Under the pieces are notes generated by a model. The model searched no databases and was not told the DNA's origin. It saw only the letters and a list, made by a program, of their open reading frames with translations. This document shows positions 24,050 to 37,262 of a stretch of 64,000 nucleotides of DNA, piece by piece. Made by a program: the position numbers and the translations under genes. Each line of letters begins with the position of its first letter. Positions within the stretch are counted from its first letter, which is position 1. This DNA comes from Manis javanica (lineage: Eukaryota; Chordata; Mammalia; Pholidota; Manidae): assembly GCF_040802235.1 (NCBI RefSeq), contig NC_133163.1, positions 69,801,501-69,865,500 of the forward strand, read 5' to 3'.

Positions 24050-26503
24050 TACTTAATTTAGCCCTTTGATTAATAACTTATATTGCTATGTGATTATAAT
24101 CTTATTGTTCCTTAAATACCTGACATCTCAAAAAATTTTTAATATTTTTTCTGATCTTTGTTACCATCTTATTTTATTTCAAATACTAGAATATGATCCC
24201 AAACTATAAGTTTTGTTCTCCTGATCTTTCTATGTATTCTTATGTTAGTACCACTCTCTTTCAATTATAGCTTTATAATAACTGCATTTTTCTTTAGATT
24301 TTTCTAATTGAGGCAAATCAGTCAGAGGTGACTGCATAGATTCTACGCGTACTATTCGGCTTGTGATCTGTAGCCACTTTGACTTTCCTAGACTCCCAAC
24401 TGTCTCCACGACTGCGCCAGGCCCGGTTCCACTTGGGGCCCCAGTCATTTCACTGCATCAGTCTCTCCAGACAGCAAGCAGTTGCAGGGCTCATTTTGTT
24501 TTCTTGTCTCAGGATCAATGTTCTTCACCAGCTGATGCCCTGTTATTTTGTATTATTTTAATTGTTTCTGGTGAGAGGTAAATCCCATTCCTATTGCTTC
24601 ATCTTGCCTGGAGGTCACACTTGACGTGATTTAAGTCTACCAGCTTGCTATTTGATTTTGAATGACCTCATTTGCTTTTTTTTCCTCCCTGAGTGTGAGA
24701 GATACTGAGAGTTTCCCTCATCCTAAGTTGGGCAGTTGACAAACATCTGTACAGTAAAAGAATAAATTACTACTAGGTGTTCCTTGGGCCTGTGCCTACT
24801 ATGACTGGGAGACTCTTACATATTGTAGGAAAATGCAGAACATTTAAGTCTATTGAGTATTTCTTATTGTCCAAATCAAGGCACTGCAAGTTTGACAAGC
24901 TCAAGTGCACAGGGGCCCACTCCACTCAGATGCTGACCGTGAGGCTGAGTGGATGTATAGAATCCCAAGCCAAATTTCAGTTGCCTAACAGACAATGACA
25001 GATCCAAGCTTTTTGGAAGCTGAAGCTTATTAATTTCAGGGGTCCTCCTCTTTAAGAATAGAAATTACAAATACAAAATTAGTTACAAAATTGATAGTGA
25101 GTATTTAGAATGAGTAAATAAATCAGAATGAATTACTTGCACCTTGCAAATCTGGGTACCTTTCCCTTAACTTCTCAGAAATTTTCCACAGAAATGCTTT
25201 CTGATTGCAAATTGCTACCTCTTCAGTCTCCCATTCTTTCACCACTACGCTCGCCCTGTTACTCAAAAGTGTAACCCATGGACCAGAAGCATGGGAATTT
25301 ATTCAAAATATAGAACCTTAGGCCACAATTCATATCTACTAAATTAGAATATGCATTGTGACAAAATCCCTAGGTGACTCATGTGCACATTAAAGGCTGA
25401 GAAACATGGCATAACCTGGCTAACTCACAGAACTTAAAAGGTCTCAGCAAGTCAGGGGTTCTGAATCTAATAAAGCAGGATTTTGTGGAAATCAGCTTTG
25501 CAGTAAAGATAACTTCAGCTCACTCCCATTGCTTAGTCTTCTTGCTATAAGGAGAGTTTATTTCTAACTAAATAAGGCAGGATAGTTGTTCTGCACAGGC
25601 TCTATGCAGTACAAGAAAGCATCCCTGCTTATGTATGTAATTCACTGAAGCTTCTTCCACGCTCTGTCTTAACTGCTGATTTCATATTCCGGGATGCAAA
25701 GATAATGACAAACAAAACTGAGTTTTCTTAGCAGCAGATTCCCTCTAGGCAGTTAGAGAAGTTCATTAGATGAATGATTTGATGCTCTGAATTGGGCCTG
25801 CAGGACCTGTAAGTGCTCAAATAGCTCCAGTTAGGAAGAGGGAAGCTTAGGGGATTGTCTTATGGGGAAAACCCTGGAAAGCAAGAGGGGGGCTTAGTAG
25901 TTACAAAGTAAAGAGGAATGTGGGGGAAATACAAATCTCTAATGAGATGCTTTGCTAGGTTGTTTGCTTTCTAGTGTGTGGCATAAATCCTCTGCTCTGT
26001 GTCCCTAAGAATCTTCTGTAAAATCTACTTTGCACCCTAGAGCTCTTTTGGAGTGGATTTTCTTTTTTAGAAGAAAAACTGCTGGGCCCTGCTGTGAAGT
26101 TAGCATAAAGCAAAACTACAGGCTGTGCACAAAAGGGCAGCTGCCTGTGAGTTGCTGCATGCCCGGTGGCCTCTCCCATCCACCACCCCCCTTCGTTAGA
26201 GGGCTGAGTCCTGTGGACTTGGGGGCACAGAGCCCTTCTGATGAAGATGGGGATCAATGAGCCCTCCCCAATTCAAAAGGTGCTCTGCACTGTGGGAAGG
26301 GCTGGTTGCACTGACGATTTTGAGTGTTTCAATCACAGAAGCCTCATCCTTTTTATCTTATTTGCCCCAATTTCGTATTTCAGGGTTAATAATTGGTCAA
26401 AGCTACAGTATGTACTACAGGTTGTGTTCTTGTTCATCTTTGTTAATCCTGTGAATCTCGGAGGCCTTCCTGATTCTATCAGTGGATGATTCAGGACAGA
26501 TAA
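24050..26503. other. Unique non-coding sequence with a possible small L1 scrap
   Basis: No gene recognised. About 24,205-24,300 resembles a reverse-strand ancient L1 fragment (TATGTTAGTACCACTCTCTT), at low confidence. The remainder has only short frames. Confidence 0.4.
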
Positions 26504-26734
26504 TCAGGTACTACTTGCTAGAGTACCTTTCAGGAAACTAAAAATAATTCTGTGGTAGGAAAACTTGCTGATATGCAAGAATTTCCAAATTTGTGTAAAA
26601 GGCAATAATCACTTTATAATATTTTCTGAAACTACTTAGGGAAATTTCATGTAGAAAAATTAGCTCTGATAAAAATGCTTTAAAAAAAAGAAGAGAGAAG
26701 ATTTTACTTTTGTCAACTGTGTACATACAGATGG
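26504..26734 (-). repeat. Left arm of a 231-bp inverted repeat
   Basis: Reverse complement of 28,200-28,430, with about seven differences in 231 bases by eye. The arms start TCAGGTACTACTTGCTAGAG and end at ACATACAGATGG. The spacer is 1,465 bp. Both arms keep a 62-codon open frame with only a few residue changes, which reflects recent duplication and does not imply coding. Confidence 0.88.
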
Positions 26735-27284
26735 TACTTCATCATCTGAAGAATCTATTTTGTTTATCAATTCTTTTAATGATTTAGACTGTTTCTTACT
26801 CCTTCCTTCATGCCTACTTCTCTTCTGCTGTCCCAGCAATGCTAACTTTCCCATAAGAAATGGACAGCAAGCAAAATTATGGCCATTTGCTAAAAATATT
26901 TTGTCTTTGTTATCTTGTCTTTGTTATAAAAAAAAGCATAATAGTATATAGGCACCATTTTGTACATTTTTTTTTGAAAAATAAGAAATTTTATTTCTGT
27001 GTTAACACTAATGGGGATAAAATAGCTTTCCAATTGTTATGTCCTTTCTTTCTCCATAGTCCATAATAATTCAACAAAATTGCATTTTATGGTCCAAACA
27101 AGACATTATATAATGTCTGGAGAGTGTCTTTTCAAAGATTATTTTCAGATGGAAAGAGCATAGCATGGGTCTTAGCAGCAGGTTACAAACAAATGTCCAT
27201 TTACATAAACAACACTTTGAACACCATGAGGAAACAGTTACTTATTCTTTCAAAATAGAGATTTATCTTTTCCAAAGGTCTTTT

Positions 27285-27860
27285 TTTTTAATCTTATCAT
27301 GGAAAATTTTCAAATATCTAGAATATGAGAGAGAACAGTATAATGAACCCTGATGTAATTACACAATTCCAATATATTTGCCAATTTTATCTATCATCTC
27401 TGTATTGCTGTTGTGATTTGACATTTTAAAGTAAATTCCACACCACCATTCTTTTACTTTTAATTCTATTTTTCTAAAGATACTTTTAAAGATGCAATCA
27501 TAATGTTACTATTACACTTAACAAAATTAATTATAAATATCATCTAATACCCAGACCATATTCAAATTTCCAAGATTGTCTCAAAAATATCTCTTTATAA
27601 TTGATTTGTTTAAATCAGGATCGAACAGAGTATACACATTACATTTGTTTGCCTGTTTTTAAGTCTTTACTCCATGACAATCTCCCCACCCCCTTTTTTC
27701 TACACCTTGTTTTTTCCTAATGTCATATATTTTAAGAATCCAATTTTAAGACCGTTTTGACTCAAGAATATCCCTCATTCTGGGTTTGGCTGACAGATTG
27801 TTCATTGTGTTGTTGAAATTGTTTGTTTATTCTCCATTCACTGTATCACTTTGGGGCTAC
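27285..27860 (-). mobile_element. L1M 3' UTR, minus strand, in the inverted-repeat spacer
   Basis: In the plus direction the run of AAATTTCCAAGATTGTCTCA, TTGTTTAAATCAGGATC, the T-rich block, and TTCTGGGTTTGGCTGACAG follows the reverse complement of the 3' UTR of older L1 subfamilies. It is diverged with approximate ends. Confidence 0.6.
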
Positions 27861-28199
27861 TGAGAATGACATTTTTTTATCATCTTTTTAACCAAGAACA
27901 CTATACAGACAGTGCTATGTACTTTCCATTCCATTACATCAGGAGTCAGGTGATGCTGGGCCTTCCATTGATTGACTGATTGACCAATGTATTTGAATGT
28001 TGTCCATCTCATCTCCCCTTTCTCTTTAACATTGACTTTTAAAAATACACTCATAACAACCAGGACATTAAATTATATTTGGTCTCATGTGTTTTTCCAC
28101 ACTGACTTTAAGTTCCTTGAAATCAAGAACAGCATTATATTACTCTTTGTGTTTTGGATGCCTTGCCTTATCTTAACATATTTTAGGAATAATTAAATG

Positions 28200-28430
28200 C
28201 CACCTGTATGTACACAGTTGACAGAAGTAAAATCTTCTCTCTTCTTTTTTTAAAAGCATTTTTATCAGAGCTAATTTTTCTACATGAAATTTCCCTCAGT
28301 AGTTTCAGAAAATATTATAAAGTGATCATTGCCTTTTATACAAATTTGGAAATTCTTGCATATCAGCAAATTTTCCTACCACAGAATTATTTTTAGTTTC
28401 CTGAAAGGTACTCTAGCAAGTAGTACCTGA
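28200..28430 (+). repeat. Right arm of a 231-bp inverted repeat
   Basis: Counterpart of 26,504-26,734. The high identity contrasts with the decayed L1 in the spacer, so the duplication is younger than that L1. Confidence 0.88.
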
Positions 28431-28689
28431 TTCCACATATATGGAAAAAAGTCTGCCCTGTTAGTTTTCTTGTGAATCATTTTACATACCAAATGAATAA
28501 TAGAAAAAAATCAGGCTATGTAAATAGTTATAAAATAGAGAAAAGAGATATATTACTAAATCCTTATACAAATAAAAACTGATACTCAAAACAGATAATA
28601 AAGACAAGACTAACAGATAATATATATAAATATGTATATATGTTTGTAAAAATTATAAATAAAATACTAGTGAATTTAAATCAGCAAAT

Positions 28690-30128
28690 TAGAACAAACG
28701 ATTGTTAAATTATATTTATCCTAACAATGAAAGAATGGCTCAATATAAAAAAAATAATGATGTAGAACAGCATGCCAAATAGAAAGAAACTATTAGAACA
28801 TGTTCTGTTAGATGTGAATAAAAGACATTTAATAAAATTCGCACACCTACAGTACTTAAGAATACCTTTAAAGGATAGCTGTTTAATAAATGGTGCTCGG
28901 AAAACTGCACAGCCACATGCAAAATAGTGAAACTGAACTGCAATCTTATGTCATACACAAAACTCAGAATGGATTAAAGACCTGAACATAAAACTCCAAA
29001 ACCATAAAACTCCTATGAGAAAACACAGATAGGAAGCTCCTTGACATCCATCTTGGCAGTGACTATTTTTGGATTTGGCAACAAAAACAAGCATACACAA
29101 GTGGGAGTACATTAACCAAAGCTACTGTGTGGCAAAGGACACCATCAACAAAATTAAAAGGCAAGCCATGGAATGGGAGAAAATATTTGCAAGTCATATT
29201 TTGATAAGGCATTAATATCCAAAATGTATAAAGGACTCATACAAATCAGTAGCAAAATCCAAAAAATCTGATTAAAAAATGGGCAGAGAATCTGAATAGA
29301 CATTTTCCAAAGATGATATATAAATAGCCAACAGGTACAAAAAAAGGTGCTCAACATCACTTATTAGTGAAACACAACTCAAAACCACAATGAGATAGCA
29401 CTTCATAGTTGTTAGAATGGCTAGCATCAACAAGACAAGAAACAACAAGTACTGGCAAAGATGTGGAGAAAGGGAACCCCTCGTGCACTGAAGGTGAGAT
29501 TGTAAGTTGGTGCAGCCACTATGGAAAAAAATGGACATTCTTCAAAAAAAAACTTGTAAATAGAACTACCATATGATCCAGCATTTCCACATCAGGGTGT
29601 TTATCCTAAGGAAAGAAAAATATTTGAAAAGGTATCTGTACCCCCATCTTCACTGCAGCATTTTTTGTAACAGTCAGGACATATGAAGGCATTATGCTAA
29701 GTGAAATAAGTCAGAGAGAGACAAATACCATATTACCTCATTTATATGTGGAATCTAAAAATAAAATAAAAACAAAATTCACACATACACAGAACTGATT
29801 GTTGGTGCTAGAGATGAAGTGTGAATAAAATGGGTGAAGTTTAAAAGGTATGAACTTCCAGTTATTAAATAAATTAGTCCAGATGTAATGTAGAGCATGG
29901 TGACTATAGTTAATACTGTATTTTGTATTTGAAAGTTGCTAAAAAAGTAGACCTTAAAAGTTCTGGTCACAAAAAGAAAAACAAATTGTAACTATGTGTG
30001 ATGATGGATATTAACTAGACTTATTATGGTTATTATTTCACAATATGTACATATATCAAATAATTATATTGTACTGCTGAAACTAATATAATGTTATGTG
30101 TCAATTATATCTCAATAGAAAAAATAAG
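28690..30128 (+). mobile_element. Old 5'-truncated L1, plus strand
   Basis: The second half of ORF2 and the 3' UTR are recognisable: a reverse-transcriptase-downstream block (about 28,880-29,200), the ACACAACTCAAAACCACAAT block (about 29,370), the region near 29,450-29,520, and the end CAATTATATCTCAATAGAAA (about 30,100). There are numerous stops and frameshifts and no ERV tail. The 5' boundary is uncertain and may lie up to 200 bp further left. Confidence 0.75.
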
Positions 30129-30535
30129 AGATACTACATTTTGGAAAGCCTCAACATGTGACCCTTGATTTTCTTTGTCATAAAGGAATAAACCAAAACC
30201 ACTTCTGGGTTTCTTCTTACTATATTCAGACTTATAATTCCACACATTTAATAAATTCTGAACACAGTCTGAGACAGAATGATATAATGAAATCTTTTAA
30301 CACTCACTGATCTCTAAGGGGCCTTAAAGATATGTCCTATATAGTTTCTCATGCCATACGTTTCACTAAATGCAATGGGTAATTGAAAAACAAAATGTGA
30401 ATCTTGAAGTCTGAATTTTTGCAACTTAACAAATAATGTTATCTCATAATATTGAGTCAAATGTTTTAATAATATGATTATTTTCTAAATAATTGACCTC
30501 AAAAGTTTTTCTTATAAGTTTCTAGACATTAACTA

Positions 30536-30700
30536 TAATCATTTCCACCACATGGATATTTCATCAAACTCTGTCATTCAAGGTGAATTAAGAATCTGAT
30601 TTATCAAATCCATATTTCACATCAATGTGATTTTTTTATGTGGTTTTAGATTCTTCTTTTAGCCATAACTTTTGGTAGTGAAAAAATAGGCTGATTATTT
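30536..30700 (+). repeat. Direct duplication, copy A (165 bp)
   Basis: Matches 31,132-31,295 along its full length with roughly a dozen small differences. Both copies run from TAATCATTTCCACCA to AATAGGCTGATTATTT. It is not a repeat family I recognise. Confidence 0.88.
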
Positions 30701-31131
30701 TGCAAATGTGATTTACTTTACGCTCAAAACATATTTAAATATAGAAGATGTTTAACCTATGCCATCATAGGGCATACACAAAGCTACACTGGAATTCCAT
30801 TTCTCATCAACTGGATTAGCAAAACTGCTAAATTTGACAACATATACTAGGGAACCCTGAAACAAACACTGCAAGTCATTAAAACTTGAATATAAGAAAA
30901 AAAATCCTCCAAATTTCTCAAAACATAGTGTCTGTCTCATTTCTATCACACCCTTCCTTTTTGCATTCTTAGATTTTCCATGCCTTATGCCCGATAACTT
31001 CCTGCCCCTTGTAATGGAAATTAACCTAGCCTTTCTGACTTCATCTCCTGGTTAAGCCAAAATCTGCGGTAAACAAGAATAAAAGCAAAAATTATACTGC
31101 ACCACTTCTCTTACTTACCAGACAATGTATC

Positions 31132-31295
31132 TAATCATTTCCACCACACAAATATTTCAGCAAACTCTGTCATTCAAGGTAATTAAGAATCTGATTTATC
31201 AAATCCATATTTCACATCAATGTGATTTTTTTATGTGGTTTTAGATGCTTCTTTTACCCATCACTTTTAGTAATGAAAAAATAGGCTGATTATTT
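31132..31295 (+). repeat. Direct duplication, copy B (164 bp)
   Basis: Second copy of 30,536-30,700 in the same orientation, about 596 bp downstream. The intervening DNA is not obviously duplicated. Confidence 0.88.
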
Positions 31296-34200
31296 CTCCT
31301 TTTCTTTTTTTCTTTTCCTAGGAGGAATCAAATGATTTCTAAAGTGTCAGTTTGAGATAACAGTTAGAATCTAGGTAATTAGCAAACTGGATAATTATTT
31401 GTCCAACCTCTCAACTCTCAAATGACCGAACATTACTGACCCTTCAGCCAGTTAGTTATTGGTTCTCACCAGATACCTAATAAGCCTAAAATCCCTGCAT
31501 AACAGATTTGTGGTTCCTAGGAGGTCTCATCCATAATCAGGAATGTTCCTTCTTGCAACTGCCTGACTTGGCTTCAGGACTCCTGCTTGCTGCCAGACAG
31601 GATTATTCATGGCACTCTAAGTGCCAGGGCAGACAGGAGAGTTATCATACATTACCAGAGAAAGTTTTCAACATTGGAAACAAAAGAGTAAGTCACTCTA
31701 CACATGTTTTTAGGAAAATCGTGCAAGCCGCAATTCTAATTAGTGGTTATAAAGATCTGCTAAGTGGGAGCATAATTATGCTATATATAGTATTTCATTA
31801 TACAAGTTTCCTTTTCTGGTCTCACTTTCATTTTGGTGTGAAATACATGTATCCTTACATCTCAGTTTTGCCTGCTTTCTTCCCTGTGTACGGCTGTGAC
31901 TGAAAAGATACCCTGAATGATGATATGAACAGGGTGCATATAAGTTAATAGAAAATATTGGACTGCACAGTGGACAGCAAAAAAGAATAAAATAAAATAA
32001 AAGCTGGTACAATATTAGGGATTGAATGTTTCTATATGGGAGTTGTTTCCTGATTTATCAGGTGGCTCAAGTACTCTTATTAATAAGGTATAGAAATAAA
32101 AGGCAAAAATGAGAGGAGGTATAGCCACATATACCTTCTTTGTATCTTACATATAGGCAAGACTCTGAGCATGACTGTTTATAGTTTCTACAGACTATCA
32201 CTTCTTGGGGTTTTCATTACTGCCGTCATCTTGGTAGTAAAATAAATAAGAAGGAAAGCCCTCATTTTCATCACATAACCCCTAAATTCAATTACTGATA
32301 CATCTTGCAAAGCATATAGCATGCCACACAAATGGTTTGCTGGGGCATAAAGATAAAAGCATTTGAAACTGCCCTGCACTGCCCAATAGCTGTGCGGTTG
32401 GGCTAACAGCTCTCAGCTTCAGTAACACAAATGAAAAATAGAAAGAATAACATCTGACTTAAGAACATCTAGATGACACAGATAAACCCGAGGGCCTGGA
32501 AAATTTAAAATTTAAATTTTAAAAACTGTTTCCTTCTATTTTTTCCTCCTATCATACCTTGAATTGTTTTGACCTGCTGATGAGAGCATGGTATGTGATA
32601 ATACTTCAATTGCCAGTTCCGTATAAATTTCAGCAGAGTGGAACTTTGGCAAAAAGGAAGCCCAATACAGAGACAGTATTCAATATACATGAGATTCACT
32701 ACTTTACACTCACTACTCTTTTATCTTCAGAGCTCAGTTAGGTCAAAATATTAAAAAATTTAATCAAGCAATGGTGTCTGTGATTAAGAACAAAGCAACT
32801 AAACAGTATCTATCATCAAGATTTGCCTTTTTCCATAAACAAATTAAAAAGACAAAGTTAACAAAAGCTGTTCATTTACCTATTTCTAATTGCCTATTTG
32901 GATATTTTTACAAGTATCTACCTTCTGATAGTTTTTAAAAAAAATATGTTGCATACAGTTTTTACATTTTATTTGCACTATTTTTCTCCCTTATACAAAG
33001 AAAGGTGCCAATGAAAGGAAAAATATAAAGTTTATGAGGTTTGAAGTTTATTATTTAGAAATTAACCTCATGAATTCCTATAATAATTTGCTTTCAAATC
33101 TTACTTGGGTAATTAAGACCCAAATACAAAATTTGGCATGATATGCTTCAGGTTTTTCATGCAAGAAGTTTTATGGGAAAAAAAATTGCTTTCATGATTT
33201 CTCTTCTCTTTAACACCTTTACCCACAAATGAGTTTCAGTAAGATGAATTCAGAAAAGACTTGGCTGAATTTGGACTAAAAATTTCTAAAGACCTCCTCT
33301 GTTAAAAAAAAAAGGCAAAACTAAGAATGAATAAATCAGCTTTGGCTTAGATTGCTTGGAAATCCTCCCCTCTGCTGCAATTACAGGATGAAATAGACAT
33401 TAAGCTCAGAGGAGTTCTTCACTCAGTCTCTTTTGCTTCTTGCCTCTGTGAGGGACTGTTTTTCTGATGCCATTATTGGCAGATCGCCACATTGCACCTG
33501 CTGATCCACCTGCCTCTCACTGGCGTGTAGTATTTAAAATGTTGCGCAATTAAAGTAAATGAGTTTAAAGGGCTGGATTTGCACTACACCTCCTGGGGAG
33601 CTGTTGTTCATCCTTAAAAGTGCCTGATGATGGTTTGGGAAGCACTGCTGCTGGCCTGGCCCTGGGGTGCTGAATTGCTCCCCTTTGAAGAACTCTGTGG
33701 TGAATCCCCTCATAAGGATGCTAAATGGTGAGGAAGCATAAAGAGAGACATTTTGTACCCCAGGAATTCAGTCTTTATAGATTGGGACTAGGCAGCAAGA
33801 GAAAGATTGCAAACTAACTAGAACTACCTAACTGTTTCTTGATAAAATATAACTCTTTATCTCCACCTATTTTAATTTGTATTTATGAATTTAGTTTTAT
33901 TTCTTGCAAAGCTGTATACAAAATGTTAAGTAGAGACATCTCAAAATGGGAAAGTTATATGCTTATCAGAACACCCTTTAATGTCTCATCATTTTCATGG
34001 TGGTCATTAATTATTCTCCAGAGCCTATCTTTCTACTAGGTATGATATGAAGTAAATTAAAATGAGATGGTTTATCTCAGTGCATTCTGTTCTTTTGCAC
34101 AAGAAGTCTATCTAAGGGCCTTGATTCATACCACAAAGCCAAGCTTTTAAAACAAGTTAAATTATTTATTAACTGAAAATACCTTTGGATTCTGGGCACT

Positions 34201-35169
34201 AGCATATGGGAGATACCAAAAAAAAAAGTCCTCCAATTTTAAGGAATTTAATCTGACATTGGTGATTAGTGGTCACAGAGAATTGACCCTTTAACTCTAT
34301 GTACATTTTATGGCTTTCTGATCCTTCAAAGGTACAAGATATGTTATAAGAGAAATACATAAAAATATGAAGAACTTCTGGTTTCTGGTCTGGTGCATAA
34401 GAAGCTTGGAAATAATCACCCTGACTCTGAAACAATAAGCTGAACTGAAAATTAACAACTTTCAGAAAATTAAAGTCATCAAGCAAATCACTGTCCAAAA
34501 AAAAGGAGAGACAGCTCAAAATTTGTGGAGCTGAAATCTCCAGAGGCCTGCACTGGGCTACACAAACCTAAACTGTGATTGACAGATGGCTAGAAGATTA
34601 GTGTGGGCATGTTTGGGAGTTAAAAATTCTAGGGCTGGGAATGTGTAGAGAGGGCTGGGGTGGGAGGCAGGCTTAAGAATTTTCTGCACTTTTGTTATTT
34701 TTACCCTCAGGAGTCCAACACATGTTCTCACAGTGAAGATCAGAGAAACTTCCATTATGCTTCCAGCAAGGGAAAAGTAGCCATTTTGAAATACTCCCAG
34801 AACATTCTATCCTTCTCAACAAGAATTGTCCTCAAGATAAATTATATTACGTGAGCCTAACTGACACTGGGGAAAGAAAAACCCAACTCCAGCCTCCTCC
34901 TGTTTCATTGTCAGGGAAAAGAAATATCCTACTCAAGCCCTGTCTATTCTTCCTGTCTCATGTAAGTGTATCATGAGTAGGGGGTCATACTGAGAAGCAT
35001 TTGTGGAGGTCACATCCTAGGAGCACAGGCTCATACTTAGTACATATCTCACTTTCAACAAAAAAAATGCAAGGCTTACTAAAACGCACAAAAACAGTTT
35101 GAAGAGACAGAACAAGCCATCAGAACCAGACTCAGATATGGCAAATCTATTGGAATGATCATATCAGGA

Positions 35170-36000
35170 ATATAAAATAATTATGGTCAATATGCTAAGG
35201 GCGCTAATAGAAGAAGTGGACAGCATATTAGAATGCATGGGTAATTCAAGAAAAGAGATGTCAACTCTTAGACAGTTAAAAGGAAATTCTAGAAATTAAA
35301 AACACTGTAACAAAAATGAAGAATACCTTTGATGAGCTCATTAATATACTAGATACAGCTAAGGAAAGAATCAGTGAGCTTGAAGAAACTCCCAAAATGT
35401 AAATGCAAAGTCAGTAAAAACTCCCAAAATGTAAATGCAAAGAGAAAAATAAAGTGAAAAGAATAGAACATGATATCCAAAAGCTGGGATAACTATAGAA
35501 CTTGTGACATACATAAAATGGGAGAACCAAAAGGAAAAGAAAGGAACAGAATATTTGAAGCAATAATGTCTGAAAATTTTCCAGTTTTAATTATAGACAT
35601 CAAGTCACAGAACCAGGAATCTCAGAACACCAAGCAGAAAAAAAAATCCAAGAACTCTACATATAGGCATAGTAAAATCAAACTGCAGAAACCCAAAAAT
35701 AAAGAGAAAATCTTTAAGAAGCTGGGGTTAGGGAGGTGGGGATGGGCCTTGCCTATAAGAAATTAAGAATAAGAAGTTCTCTGGATATTTTTTCAGGAAC
35801 TATACAAACAAGAAGTAAATGAAATGTTTTAAGTGTTAAAAGAAAAAATACCCTACCAACTTAGAATTCTGTATCCAGCCAAATTATCCTTCACAAGTGA
35901 AGAAGATGCATTCTCAGATAATCAAAAATTGAAGAAAGCTGTCACCCATAGACTTATGTTGCAGGAAATGTTAAAAGAAAACTTTCCAAAATAAGGCAAA
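35170..36000 (+). pseudogene. Ancient L1 ORF1 remnant
   Basis: The open block 35,470-35,766 contains ERNRIFEAIMSENFPVL, matching the RRM-like domain of ORF1p (compare FEEIIAENFPKL in copy 3). Downstream, around 35,860-35,950, the segment ending in an ILYPAKLSF-like stretch follows in another frame. The coiled-coil part upstream carries a 32-bp local tandem duplication (CTCCCAAAATGTAAATGCAA at about 35,389 and 35,421). Non-functional. Confidence 0.65.
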
Positions 36001-37077
36001 TGATATAGGTCAGAAACTTAGACCTACTTAAAGGGAGAACATGAGAGAAGATATCAAAGTAGTAAAAAATGCTTTTTGAAAACTCTTAATTGAAAAACAC
36101 TAGTTTGTTCAGAATAATAATAGCAGCAATGTATTTGGTGATTATTGCTTATGGAGAGGTGAAATGAATGACAGCAGTGATATAAAGGATAGAAGGAATT
36201 GGGAATATTCTGTTGTAATGTACTACGTGTGAAATGGTTCGGTATCATTTAAAAGTAAGCCTGGGTAATTTGTAAATGTGTAGTGCAAACTCAAAGGCAG
36301 CCAATAAAAACATGAAAGAAGTAAAACTGGTATGCTAAGAGAAGGAAAAGAAATGGAATCATTTGAAATGTTAAAAATAAGAGAAGACAGACAAAAGAGT
36401 GAAAGATTTTTAAGAAAGAAAAGAGAAGGGCAATGATTATAACAAATATGGTATATAGTAATCTAACTACATTAATCATTTTAAATATTAATGGTCTAAA
36501 TACACTAATTAAAAGACAAAGAATGGATAAAAGACAGACATAAGTTATATACAACAAATATAATTTAAATATAAAACATGGATAGATTAAAAGTAAAGGG
36601 ATAAAGAAAAAATATCATGCTAACACTAAGCAAAAGAAAGGTGAAGTAGCTATATTAATTTCAAACAAATAATTCAGAGTAAAGAAAATTATCAGGGATA
36701 AAGAAGGGCATTACATAAGATAAAGGGATCTATTCTCCAAGAAGACATAATGATTCTTAATGTGGATGCACCTAACAACAGAGCATCAAAATACGTGAGG
36801 GAAAAACTGATGGAACTGCATGAAGAAATAGATCAATCCACTAATATAGTTAGACTTCAACCACCCTCTACCAGTAATTGACAGATTTAGTAGGAGAAAA
36901 TGATTAAGGACATAGTTCAACCGAACAGCACCATCAATCAACTGGATCCAATTGACAACTATAGGATACCTTATCTGACAACAGCAGAATATACATTATT
37001 CCCAAGGTTACACTGAACATTCACTAGTACAGATAAAAAAGTGACCCAGACTATAATTCACAATCACAATATAGGTA

Positions 37078-37262
37078 GATCATGGGGATGGCAGTATAGC
37101 ATGGAGAAGACAAGTAATGACTCTATAGCATCTTACTATGCTGATAGACAGTAACTGTAGTGGGGATGTGTGAGGACTTTATAATATGGGTGAATGTTGA
37201 AACTACAATGTTGTTCATGAGAAACCTTCATAAGATTGTATATCAACGATACTACAAAAACA
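37078..37262 (+). mobile_element. Short L1 3'-UTR fragment inserted in the ancient L1
   Basis: GATGGCAGTATAGCATGGAG through ATGACTCTATAGCATCTTAC and onward to GTATATCAACGATACTAC is collinear with the 3' UTR of the L1 at 23,150-23,320. It interrupts the endonuclease-coding part of the older element. No clear target-site duplication or long poly(A) is visible. Confidence 0.7.

Larger units (their letters stand above)
30129..34389. other. Unique non-coding sequence with a direct duplication
   Basis: No gene recognised. It contains the two 165-bp direct repeats listed separately. A pyrimidine-rich stretch occurs near 31,295-31,320. Short frames such as 31,508-31,903 plus (131 codons) lack a family signature. 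Confidence 0.45.

Noticed and set aside
31508-31903. 131-codon plus-strand frame as a gene
   Set aside because: No domain, signal or family resemblance is seen, and the surrounding DNA is A/T-rich and non-coding.
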